NCBI GenBank assembly: GCA_008012115.1
Contig: SSEB01000001.1
Location: 177,140 to 241,139 of the forward strand
DNA length: 64,000 nucleotides
Direction of reading: 5' to 3'
Source of the DNA: Nevskiaceae bacterium
GTDB taxonomy: Bacteria > Pseudomonadota > Gammaproteobacteria > Nevskiales > Nevskiaceae
Position 1 is the stretch's first letter, and every line of letters begins with the position of its first letter. Below the pieces are notes generated by a model. It saw only the letters and a program-made list of their open reading frames with translations, was not told the DNA's origin and searched no databases. Both the position numbers and the translations under genes were made by a program. Shown one piece after another: positions 25,412 to 32,844 of this stretch.

Positions 25412-26815
25412 GCGCAGGAGGTGCACGTGCAGCGCGCCTCGCGCCACGGCCTCACCGGCAACATCTACAAGGGCGTGACGCAGCGCGTGCTGCCGGGCAT
25501 GCAGGCGGCGTTCGTCGAGATCGGCCTGGAGCGCACGGCTTTCCTGCACGTCGCCGACATGGTGCCGCCCAGCAACGGCAATGGCGGCAACGGTCACGCG
25601 CCGACGCCGCAGATCACGCAGCTGCTGCACGAAGGCCAGACCGTGCTGGTGCAGATCGTCAAGGACCCGCTCGGCACCAAGGGCGCGCGCCTCAGCAGCC
25701 TGCTCTCCGTGCCCTCGCGCTACCTGGTGCTGCTGCCGCACGAGAAGCACGTCGGCGTCTCCGCGCGCATCGAGGATGAGGCCGAGCGCCTGCGCCTGAA
25801 GGCCGTGCTGGAAAAAATCCAGCAGGAGATGGCGCCGGAGTTCGGCATCATCGCCCGCACCGCCGCCGAGGGTGCGGACGCCGAGGCGCTAGCCAGCGAC
25901 GTGCGCTTTCTGCTGCGCCTGTGGGCCTCGATCAGCGAGCAGGCCAAGCACGCGCCGGCCGGCACCCTGGTGCATGGCGACCTGCCGCTGTCGATGCGCA
26001 TCCTGCGCGACCTGCTCGGCACCGATGTCGAACGCGTGCGCGTGGACAGCGCCGAGGAGTTCCGCCGCCTGCAGCAGTTCGCGCAGGTGTTCGTGCCGCA
26101 CGCGGCGTCCAAGATCGAGCTGTACGCGGGCAGCGCGCCGATCTTCGACCTCTACGGCGTGGAAGACGACATCAACCGTGCGCTGGACCGGCGCGTGGAG
26201 CTGAAGTCCGGCGGCCATCTCGTGATCGACCAGACCGAGGCGATGACCACGGTGGACGTCAACACCGGCGCCTACATCGGCCATCGCAATCTCGAGGAGA
26301 CGGTGCTCAAGACCAACCTCGAAGCCGCGCAGGCCATCGCGCGGCAACTGCGGCTGCGCAATCTCGGCGGCATCATCATCCTCGACTTCATCGACATGAA
26401 AAGCGACGACCACCGCGCGCAGGTGCTGCGCGCGCTGGAGCGCTCGCTGGCGGCAGATCACGCGCGCACGCAGGTGTATCCGTTCACCGAGCTGGGCCTG
26501 GTGCAGATGACGCGCAAGCGCACGCGCGAATCGCTGGGTCACATCCTCTGCGAACCCTGCGCCGCCTGCTCGGGCCGCGGCACGGTCAAGACGGTGGAGA
26601 CGGTGTGCCACGAGATCGCGCGCGAAGTGCAGCGCGCCGCGCGCCAGTTCGAGGCCAAGGGTTTCCTCGTGCTCGCCGCGCCGCACGTCATCACGCGCTT
26701 TATGGAAGAACAGCCGCTGGGCCTCGCCGAGCTGGAAGCGCAACTCAACCGGCCGATCCGCCTGCAGGCGGAGGCGGGGTATTCGCAGGAGAATTTTGAC
26801 GTGGTGCCGTTGTGA
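25343..26815 (+). CDS. rng: Ribonuclease G
   Basis: RNase G is a single-strand-specific endonuclease that matures the 16S rRNA 5' end and cuts some mRNAs. The 490-residue protein starts MSTEILVNIGTQETRVALVE. An S1-like domain follows (TGNIYKGVTQRVLPGMQAAF, AFLHVADM). It then has the RNase E/G catalytic core with VDVNTGAYIGHRNLEET and GIIILDFIDMKSDDH (metal-binding Asp), and the zinc-link Cys pair in EPCAACSGRGT. There is no C-terminal degradosome scaffold as in RNase E. The upstream duplicate of its first 23 codons is described separately. Confidence 0.96.
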   Translation: MSTEILVNIGTQETRVALVEGGAAQEVHVQRASRHGLTGNIYKGVTQRVLPGMQAAFVEIGLERTAFLHVADMVPPSNGNGGNGHAPTPQITQLLHEGQTVLVQIVKDPLGTKGARLSSLLSVPSRYLVLLPHEKHVGVSARIEDEAERLRLKAVLEKIQQEMAPEFGIIARTAAEGADAEALASDVRFLLRLWASISEQAKHAPAGTLVHGDLPLSMRILRDLLGTDVERVRVDSAEEFRRLQQFAQVFVPHAASKIELYAGSAPIFDLYGVEDDINRALDRRVELKSGGHLVIDQTEAMTTVDVNTGAYIGHRNLEETVLKTNLEAAQAIARQLRLRNLGGIIILDFIDMKSDDHRAQVLRALERSLAADHARTQVYPFTELGLVQMTRKRTRESLGHILCEPCAACSGRGTVKTVETVCHEIAREVQRAARQFEAKGFLVLAAPHVITRFMEEQPLGLAELEAQLNRPIRLQAEAGYSQENFDVVPL

Positions 26816-26880
26816 CTGACGGCGCCGCTATTTCTCCCGTACTGTTGCACGGAGAGAGGGGTCTGAAGGGTTGATGGAGA

Positions 26881-27113
26881 TCACGCGCTTCGCGTGAGAC
26901 GTCTTGCCTTTTTACGAGGGCGTCTTCCGCGCTGTGGCGCGGGTTCCTTTTCTTTGCTTGTCCAAAGAAAAGGAACCAAAAGAAAAGACACCCCGCGTCC
27001 GCGCTTCGCTACGCGAAGTGCCCTGCGCTTCTCGCCCTGAGCGGGCTGCGTGACGGGCCATCCTGGCCCGGCACGCAGGCTCGGCTCCTGCCTCGCCCGA
27101 CGCTGCGCGTCGG
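26881..27113. repeat. Intergenic cluster of perfect stem-loops
   Basis: Between rng and copy D lie at least five perfect hairpins: 26881-26897 (TCACGCG arms), 26942-26977 (15-bp arms GGTTCCTTTTCTTTG with a 6-base loop), 27004-27018 (CTTCGC arms), 27055-27069 (GGGCCA arms) and 27097-27113 (CCGACGC arms). The 15-bp hairpin followed by CAAAAGAAAAG is a motif I have seen often between genes of Xanthomonadaceae and Pseudomonas. A minus-strand frame here (containing FSFGSFSLDKQRKG) matches the kind of doubtful protein called from such repeats. No convincing gene is present. Confidence 0.7.
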
Positions 27114-27182
27114 CAACGACCGCTCAGGTCTGCGATGCTCGGCGCTGCCGAGGGGATGGGGCGCCATGACTCCATCGACAAG

Positions 27183-27296
27183 CCCACCCGCTCTCACTGA
27201 TTTTCCAAGGAGAGTTGTTATTAATTGTTTATCGTATTTAAATTAGATAAATAAAATATCACAATATCTTTGTCGTTCTTGGCGAGAGCGGGTGGC
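27183..27296. repeat. 114-bp palindromic element, copy D
   Basis: Left end CCCACCCGCT (27183-27192, first base off consensus), right end AGCGGGTGGC (27287-27296) and core 27217-27262. It lies between convergent genes, rng and the S9 peptidase, next to the terminator of the latter. Confidence 0.92.
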
Positions 27297-27310
27297 GCGT
27301 TTCGAGCACA

Positions 27311-27336
27311 AAAAAGCCGGCTTGCGCCGGCTTTTT
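27311..27336 (-). terminator. Terminator of the S9 peptidase gene
   Basis: The stem AAAAAGCCGGC/GCCGGCTTTTT (27311-27321 with 27326-27336) is closed by TTGC. It is symmetric and can work on both strands; it stands 20 bases past the peptidase stop. Confidence 0.88.
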
Positions 27337-27355
27337 GTTCGCAGTGCGTAGCGAC

Positions 27356-29431
27356 TCAGCTGCCAATCCAGCGCTTGAGCCAGGCGTTGACCGTCTCGTG
27401 CCACTGGATGCTGTTCTGCGGCTTGAGGACCCAGTGGTTCTCGTCGGGGAAGGTGAGGAACTCGCTGGGAATGCCGCGACGCTGCAGCGCGGTGAAGGCG
27501 GCGATGCCCTGCTCCAGCGGGATGCGGAAATCCATCGCGCTGTGGATCACCAGCATCGGCGTCTTCCAGTCGGCGACGTGGTTCACCGGGTTGTACTTCT
27601 CGACGTTCTCCGGCTTTTCGTAGGCGATGCCCTTGTTCTCCCACTCGTCGAACCAGAGTTCTTCGGTGGAGTAGGACATCATGCGGTTGTCGAACACGCC
27701 GTCGTGGTTGACCAGACACTTGAAGGTGTCCTGCCAGTTGCCGGCGATCCAGTTGATCATGTAGCCGCCGTAGGAGGCGCCGAGCGCGGCGGCCTTGCTG
27801 CCGTCGAGGAAATCGTATTTCTCCAGCGCGGCCTTCCAGCCCTTCTGCAAATCCTCCAGCGGCTTGCCGCCCCAGTCGCCGGAGATGGAGTCGGTGAAGG
27901 CCTGGCCGTAGCCGGTGGAGCCGTGGAAGTCGATGAACACCACGGCGTAGCCCTGGCCAGCGTAGGTCTGCGGGTTCCAGCGGTAGTGCCAGTCGTTGCT
28001 CATGCTGCCCTGCGGGCCGCCGTGGATGATGAAGGCGACGGGATACTTGTGGCCCTTCTTATAGTTCCAGGGCTTGACCACATAGCCGTAGACGGTTTCG
28101 TTGTTCCAGCCGGCGAAGTGGAACTGCTCCGGCTCACCGAGTTGCAGCTGCGCGAGGCGCTTGGCGTTGTGATGCGTGAGCTGCGTCGTTGCGCCGCCGG
28201 CTAGGCCGACGCTGTAGAGCTGGTCAGGGCTGGTCAGCGAATCCATCGCGTAGACGATGCCGTTCCTGCCGAGGCTGAAGCCGGCGACGGTGCCCTTGCC
28301 GCTGAGCTTGTCGACGGTGCCGGTGGCCACGTCCATGCTGAACAGTGGCTTCTGGCCGAGATCGTCGGCGGTGAAGTAGACCGTCTTGCCGTCGGCGGAC
28401 AGCGCGAAGGCATCGACGCTGCGGTCCCAGGCCGGCGACAGTTCGCGCGTGGCGCCGGTGGCCAGATCCTTGATCGTGAGGGCGAGACGGTCGGCCTCGA
28501 AGCCGGCGCGCTTCATCGCCTTGTAGATCACCGCCTTGCCGTCCGGCGTGAACACCGGCGTGGTGTCGGTGGCGAGATTGTCGGCGGTGAGGTTCTCGGG
28601 CTTGGCGGAGCCATCGGCCGGCACGCGCCAGAGATCGAGGTTGGTGCTCCAGGCCTCGCTGTTGCCGGCGACGCGCGCGGTGAAGATCACGGTGCTGCCG
28701 TCGCGCGAGATGGCGTACTCGCTGTCGTCACCGAAGGGCTTGCTCGGCACGTCGCCGTCCAGACCCTGGCTCAGGGAGAGCGGCTCGCTGGCGGCGACGC
28801 CGTTCTCGTCGAGGTCGGCGATGAACAGCTGCGAGCGCGTGCCATTGCTCCATGTATCCCAGTGGCGCATGAACAGGCGCGTGTAGAGCGTGCCGGTGGA
28901 TTTGATGGCGGCGCGCTCGTCCAGCCGCTGCTTGCTGCAGGCCAGCGTCTTGCAGTCGGTGAACACTTCCATCGTCAGCAGCAGGCGCTTGCCGTCCGGG
29001 GCGAGGGCATAGCTGCCGACATCCAGCGGCAGCTGCGTGACCTGCTGCGCTTCGCCGCCGCCCAGATCGAGACGCCAGACCTGCGAGGCGCCGGAGCGCG
29101 TCGACAGGAAATACAGCGACTGGCCGTCCGGCGACCAGCGCGGATTGTCGCTGTTGCCGCTGCCGCCGGTGAGCTTGCGCGGTGCGGACTTGCCGTCGAG
29201 CGCGAGCAGCCAGACGCTGGTGACGCCCTTGTTGTTGGGCAGGTCGGTCTGGCGCAGCGTGTAGGCGACGCGCGTGCCGTCGGGCGAGACGCGCGGATCG
29301 GACACGCGCTCCATCATCACGAGATCCTGCACGGTGAAGGCTTTGCCAGCGGCGTGGTCGGTTTTCATCTCGGCACTCAGGGCAGGGCCCGCAGCAATCA
29401 GCAGTGCGGCGGCGAGCAGGGTGGATTTCAT
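27356..29431 (-). CDS. S9 family (prolyl oligopeptidase-type) peptidase, exported
   Basis: This 691-residue exported serine peptidase has a signal peptide (MKSTLLAAALLIAAGPALSA) and then a beta-propeller of about 400 residues with WD40-like/TolB-like repeats (SPDGTRVAYT, WSPDGQSLYFLS, TPDGKAVIYK). A C-terminal alpha/beta hydrolase domain follows, with the nucleophile Ser553 in GASYGGYM, Asp634 in HSAMDFRIP and His666 in PDENHWV. This is the dipeptidyl aminopeptidase/acylaminoacyl-peptidase group, which clips short peptides in the periplasm. A di- and tripeptide transporter gene is read divergently from it, suggesting joint use of peptides as food. Confidence 0.93.
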   Translation of the reverse strand: MKSTLLAAALLIAAGPALSAEMKTDHAAGKAFTVQDLVMMERVSDPRVSPDGTRVAYTLRQTDLPNNKGVTSVWLLALDGKSAPRKLTGGSGNSDNPRWSPDGQSLYFLSTRSGASQVWRLDLGGGEAQQVTQLPLDVGSYALAPDGKRLLLTMEVFTDCKTLACSKQRLDERAAIKSTGTLYTRLFMRHWDTWSNGTRSQLFIADLDENGVAASEPLSLSQGLDGDVPSKPFGDDSEYAISRDGSTVIFTARVAGNSEAWSTNLDLWRVPADGSAKPENLTADNLATDTTPVFTPDGKAVIYKAMKRAGFEADRLALTIKDLATGATRELSPAWDRSVDAFALSADGKTVYFTADDLGQKPLFSMDVATGTVDKLSGKGTVAGFSLGRNGIVYAMDSLTSPDQLYSVGLAGGATTQLTHHNAKRLAQLQLGEPEQFHFAGWNNETVYGYVVKPWNYKKGHKYPVAFIIHGGPQGSMSNDWHYRWNPQTYAGQGYAVVFIDFHGSTGYGQAFTDSISGDWGGKPLEDLQKGWKAALEKYDFLDGSKAAALGASYGGYMINWIAGNWQDTFKCLVNHDGVFDNRMMSYSTEELWFDEWENKGIAYEKPENVEKYNPVNHVADWKTPMLVIHSAMDFRIPLEQGIAAFTALQRRGIPSEFLTFPDENHWVLKPQNSIQWHETVNAWLKRWIGS

Positions 29432-29558
29432 GTCGGCGCTCCTCGTAGCGAAGGCGGCATGGTAGCGGCTCGGCGGCGGGCGCGGTACCGGGTGAAATCC
29501 CCTGTAACGACTCGGTCGCGGGCTTCCTTATACTGCGGCGAACCACAGGAAGCCTTTC

Positions 29559-31142
29559 ATGTCCGCAGCCGCCGGTGCCACTGCCGTCTCCGAAGAGTTC
29601 TGGGGCCATCCCAAGGGGCTCTACATCTGCTTCTTCACCGAAATGTGGGAGCGCTTTTCCTTCTACGGCATGAAGGCGCTGCTGCTGCTCTACCTCACCA
29701 AGTACCACCTGTTCTCCGACGACCACGGCTACAACCTGATCGGCGCCTATGGCGGCCTGGTGTATGCGACGCCGGTGATCGGCGGCCTGCTGGCCGACCG
29801 CTACCTGGGCATGCGCAAGAGCGTGATCTTCGGTGGCGTGCTGCTGTGCCTGGGGCATTTCGGCATGGCCTTCGAGGGCCATCAGGCGACGCTGGTCAAT
29901 GGCGTGGTGCAGCAGGACACGGCGGCGCTCAAGGTGTTCTATCTGTCGCTGTCGCTGATCATCCTCGGCGTCGGCTTTCTCAAGCCGAATATCTCCACCA
30001 TCGTCGGCAAGCTCTACCCGGACAACGATCCGCGCCGCGATTCCGGCTTCTCGATCTACTACGCCGGCATCAATCTCGGCGCGCTGCTGGCGAGCCTGAT
30101 CGCGGCCTGGCTGGGCGAGACTTTCGGCTGGCGCTTCGGCTTCGGCGCCGCCGGCGTCGGCATGCTCGGCGGCCTGCTGACCTTCACGCTGGGGCAGAAG
30201 CACCTGCTCGGCCACACCGAGGCGAAGGACCCGGCACTGCTGCGCGCGCGCCTGCTGGGCCCGCTGACGCGCGAGCACCTGATTTATCTGGCGTCGGCAG
30301 CCGGCCTGCTCGGCATCTGGCTGCTGATCCAGCAGCATTCGCTGATGCTGCAACTGGTGAGCTGGCTGCCGGAGATGAGCGCGGTGCTGTGGGCGATGCA
30401 CGCGATCTCGGTGGTGCTGCTCACCGGCGTGTTCTGGTTTCTGCTGACGCGCTGCAACGCGGTGGAGCGCCAGCAGATGACGGTGCTGCTGGTGCTGATC
30501 GCCTGCTGCCTGATCTTCTTCACGCTCTACGAGCAGACCTATGGCTCCTGGGTGCTGTTCTCGGACCGTGTGATGAATCGCCACTTCATCATCGACTGGA
30601 CCGCCGGACAGCTCACCTTCCTCGGCGCCTTCTTCATCATCGTGCTGGCGCCCATCGTGTCCTGGCTGTGGCCCTGGCTGGAGCGGCGCAATCTCAATCC
30701 CAGCAAGCCGATGAAGTCGGCGCTCGGCCTGATCTTTGCCGGCCTGTCGTTCCTGGCGCTGGTGTGGAGCGCGCGTCATCCGCAGGACAACGGCCTCACC
30801 GGCCTGTGGTGGTTCGTGCTCGCCTACTTCGTGCTGGAGATCGGCGAGATGCTGCTGTCGCCGATCGGCCTGGCGGCGGTGACCCAGCTGTCGGTGCCGC
30901 GCGTGGTCGGTGTGATGATGGGCGGCTGGTGGCTGGGCACGGCGTACTCGGAAATGTTCGCGGCGCTGCTGGGCAAGCTCTCCGCCATCGAGATTCCCGA
31001 AGGCGCCACGCTCAATGTCGCCGAGGCGCTGGCCAAGTACGACGCGCTGTTCGTCTACTCCGCCAAGATCGGCATCGGCAGCGGTATCGTCATCCTGCTG
31101 CTGACGCCGCTGCTCAAGCGCATGATGCACGGCGTGCGCTAG
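29559..31142 (+). CDS. POT/PTR family proton-dependent peptide transporter
   Basis: This is a 527-residue inner-membrane symporter of the MFS superfamily. It has the POT signature regions FFTEMWERFSFYGMKALLLLY (the ExxER-type proton motif) and FLKPNISTIVGKLYPDND, then GFSIYYAGINLGALL, and LFYEQ-like FTLYEQTYGSW in the second half. Fourteen or so hydrophobic helices are evident. It imports di- and tripeptides with protons. A possible -10, TATACT, lies about 25 bases before the start, and the divergent S9 peptidase starts 127 bases away. The 3' end overlaps the convergent protease gene by 29 bases. Confidence 0.94.
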   Translation: MSAAAGATAVSEEFWGHPKGLYICFFTEMWERFSFYGMKALLLLYLTKYHLFSDDHGYNLIGAYGGLVYATPVIGGLLADRYLGMRKSVIFGGVLLCLGHFGMAFEGHQATLVNGVVQQDTAALKVFYLSLSLIILGVGFLKPNISTIVGKLYPDNDPRRDSGFSIYYAGINLGALLASLIAAWLGETFGWRFGFGAAGVGMLGGLLTFTLGQKHLLGHTEAKDPALLRARLLGPLTREHLIYLASAAGLLGIWLLIQQHSLMLQLVSWLPEMSAVLWAMHAISVVLLTGVFWFLLTRCNAVERQQMTVLLVLIACCLIFFTLYEQTYGSWVLFSDRVMNRHFIIDWTAGQLTFLGAFFIIVLAPIVSWLWPWLERRNLNPSKPMKSALGLIFAGLSFLALVWSARHPQDNGLTGLWWFVLAYFVLEIGEMLLSPIGLAAVTQLSVPRVVGVMMGGWWLGTAYSEMFAALLGKLSAIEIPEGATLNVAEALAKYDALFVYSAKIGIGSGIVILLLTPLLKRMMHGVR

Positions 31143-32625
31143 CACGCCGCCGCAGCGCGAGCAGGGCGAGGCCCGCCAGCGTCAGCGGCGGCAGCGCGCC
31201 GCCACCGCTGGAGCCGCCACCACCGTTGACGGCGCCGCTGTTGCCGGAGGTGGAGGAGGGTGCCGTCGTGTTGCTGTTGGCATCCTTGCCGCCCAGCTGC
31301 AGCGTGCCGGTGTTGTCCGGATCGAGATTGGCCTTGAGCTGCGCGTTCGCGGCGGGGCCCGCGGTCCAGGCCGCGTTGGTGCGCCCGTAGATGTCCGGCT
31401 GGCCATTGCCGTTGCTGCCGCTGCAGGCGGACGAGCCGCCGGAAAGCTGGCCGACGATCAGCCGGTTCTGGTCGTACAGCGCCGAGCCGGAAGAGCCGGG
31501 TTCGGTGATGCCCTGCGAGTACTTCACCTGCCAGACGTTGACGGTGCGGGTGGTGCCCAGGCAGACGTTGGCCAGAGAGACCTGTCCGTCGCAGAGCTGG
31601 GCGCCGTCCTGGCTGGAGGCCGGCGTGTTGTAGATCGCCACCTTGGTCACATCGCCCTGCGGGTGGTGCACGATCCCGCCGGACTGCGGCACGCTGTTGC
31701 CGGCGTTCCAGCCGGCAAGATAGAGGTTGAAGCTGGCGTCCGGCTTCTGCGCCGCCTTGATCAGCGTGAAGTCCGAGGTGGTGTCGCCCGCCACCCAGGT
31801 GCTGCCGGACTGCGTCTGGTACGAGGGCTCGGTGCCGTTGCCGCCGCAGACACTGTTCTGATAGTTCCAGTAGAACACCACCGAACTGGCGTTGCTGGAG
31901 GTGATGCCGCAGTGGTTGGCGGTGAGGAAGAACGGCGTGTTGTCCTGCCGCACGTTGTTGACCAGCTGGCCGCTGCACAGCGTGTTGCCGCCGATGGTGA
32001 TGCGCGCCAGCGCGCGCGCCTGCGTCAGGTAGGGCTGGCCGGCGGGGCAGACCACGTCGATCTCGCAGCTGCCGGAGCTGTTGTAACTGCCGGTGCCGGC
32101 CTTGGCGAAACCGCGATAACCGTGGTTGGCCTCCGCCAGCTGCAGCGCGACCTGATCCTGGGTGCCATCGGGCACGCGCGCTTCGATGATCGCGGTATCG
32201 CCATCGACCACGGCGGTCCACAGCTGGCCGTCGGTGGTCGGCGTGTAGGGCCCCGCCAGCGCGCGGCCGTCCGGTGCGTACAGCCACAGCGCGCCACCCG
32301 CGGGCAGGCGGAACTGCGAGAAGTGGAAGTTGAGCGTCTGCGCGCCGGCCGAGTAGACGCGGGTGCGCCACGAGCGGCTGCCGTCCTCGTTGAGCTGCCA
32401 GGTGCCGTCGCTGGTGCTGAGCGGCAGCGCCACCGGCACCGCGAACTGCAGCGGCGAGCCTTTCGCCAGCGCGTTCGTCACCAGCGTCGATACGCGCTGC
32501 GCCGGGAGGGCGTGCACGGGCACGGCGTCGAGATGGCGCAGGTCCGGCGTGAACGTGGGGGCGGCGAGGGCATGGCCCAGCCACAGCAAGGCGGTGAGGG
32601 CGGACAGCAGGGACGCTTGGCGCAT
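31114..32625 (-). CDS. Secreted trypsin-like protease (lysyl endopeptidase-like) with GlyGly-CTERM-like tail
   Basis: This is a 503-residue secreted serine protease. It has a signal peptide (residues 1-22), a propeptide of about 160 residues and an S1 domain with His238 in FFLTANHCG, Asp285 in SDFTLIKA and Ser379 in EPGSSGSALYD. Paired Cys residues and the SCEIDVVCP start of the mature part resemble Achromobacter lysyl endopeptidase. After a Ser/Thr/Gly linker the C-terminus is a Gly-rich stretch, a hydrophobic helix (LPPLTLAGLALLAL) and RRRASARR, the form of a GlyGly-CTERM sorting signal processed by rhombosortase. Start chosen at ATG 32625. A 114-bp repeat lies upstream. Confidence 0.87.
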   Translation of the reverse strand: MRQASLLSALTALLWLGHALAAPTFTPDLRHLDAVPVHALPAQRVSTLVTNALAKGSPLQFAVPVALPLSTSDGTWQLNEDGSRSWRTRVYSAGAQTLNFHFSQFRLPAGGALWLYAPDGRALAGPYTPTTDGQLWTAVVDGDTAIIEARVPDGTQDQVALQLAEANHGYRGFAKAGTGSYNSSGSCEIDVVCPAGQPYLTQARALARITIGGNTLCSGQLVNNVRQDNTPFFLTANHCGITSSNASSVVFYWNYQNSVCGGNGTEPSYQTQSGSTWVAGDTTSDFTLIKAAQKPDASFNLYLAGWNAGNSVPQSGGIVHHPQGDVTKVAIYNTPASSQDGAQLCDGQVSLANVCLGTTRTVNVWQVKYSQGITEPGSSGSALYDQNRLIVGQLSGGSSACSGSNGNGQPDIYGRTNAAWTAGPAANAQLKANLDPDNTGTLQLGGKDANSNTTAPSSTSGNSGAVNGGGGSSGGGALPPLTLAGLALLALRRRASARRASCA

Positions 32626-32717
32626 GATTCGCTCTTCAGCGGAAGAGGCCACGACTATACCCAATCCGCCAGCGCATTCCGGCAGGTTTTACTCGGGCTT
32701 TACCTCGCCCTTGCGGC

Positions 32718-32831
32718 GCCACCCGCTGTCTCGTGATGAGTCGATGTATTTGTTATCAAATATTGAACGAATTAAAATTAGATAAATAATTAATAACACT
32801 CTGCCTGGGGATTCCGTCGACAGCGGGTGGC
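32718..32831. repeat. 114-bp palindromic element, copy E
   Basis: Perfect ends GCCACCCGCT (32718-32727) and AGCGGGTGGC (32822-32831), core 32752-32797. It lies between two minus-strand protease genes: 13 bases after the S53 peptidase stop and 92 bases before the S1 protease start. It may therefore end one transcript or shape the promoter of the other. Confidence 0.93.
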
Positions 32832-32844
32832 GGGATGGTGCGTC

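Noticed and set aside
26912..27187. 91-codon minus-strand frame containing FSFGSFSLDKQRKG
   Set aside because: Crosses the hairpin cluster and enters copy D; it has the look of a doubtful protein repeatedly called from this repeat type.
28728..31390. Very long frames of over 800 codons on both strands over the S9 peptidase and POT genes
   Set aside because: Shadow frames favoured by high GC; the alternative frames encode complete known families.
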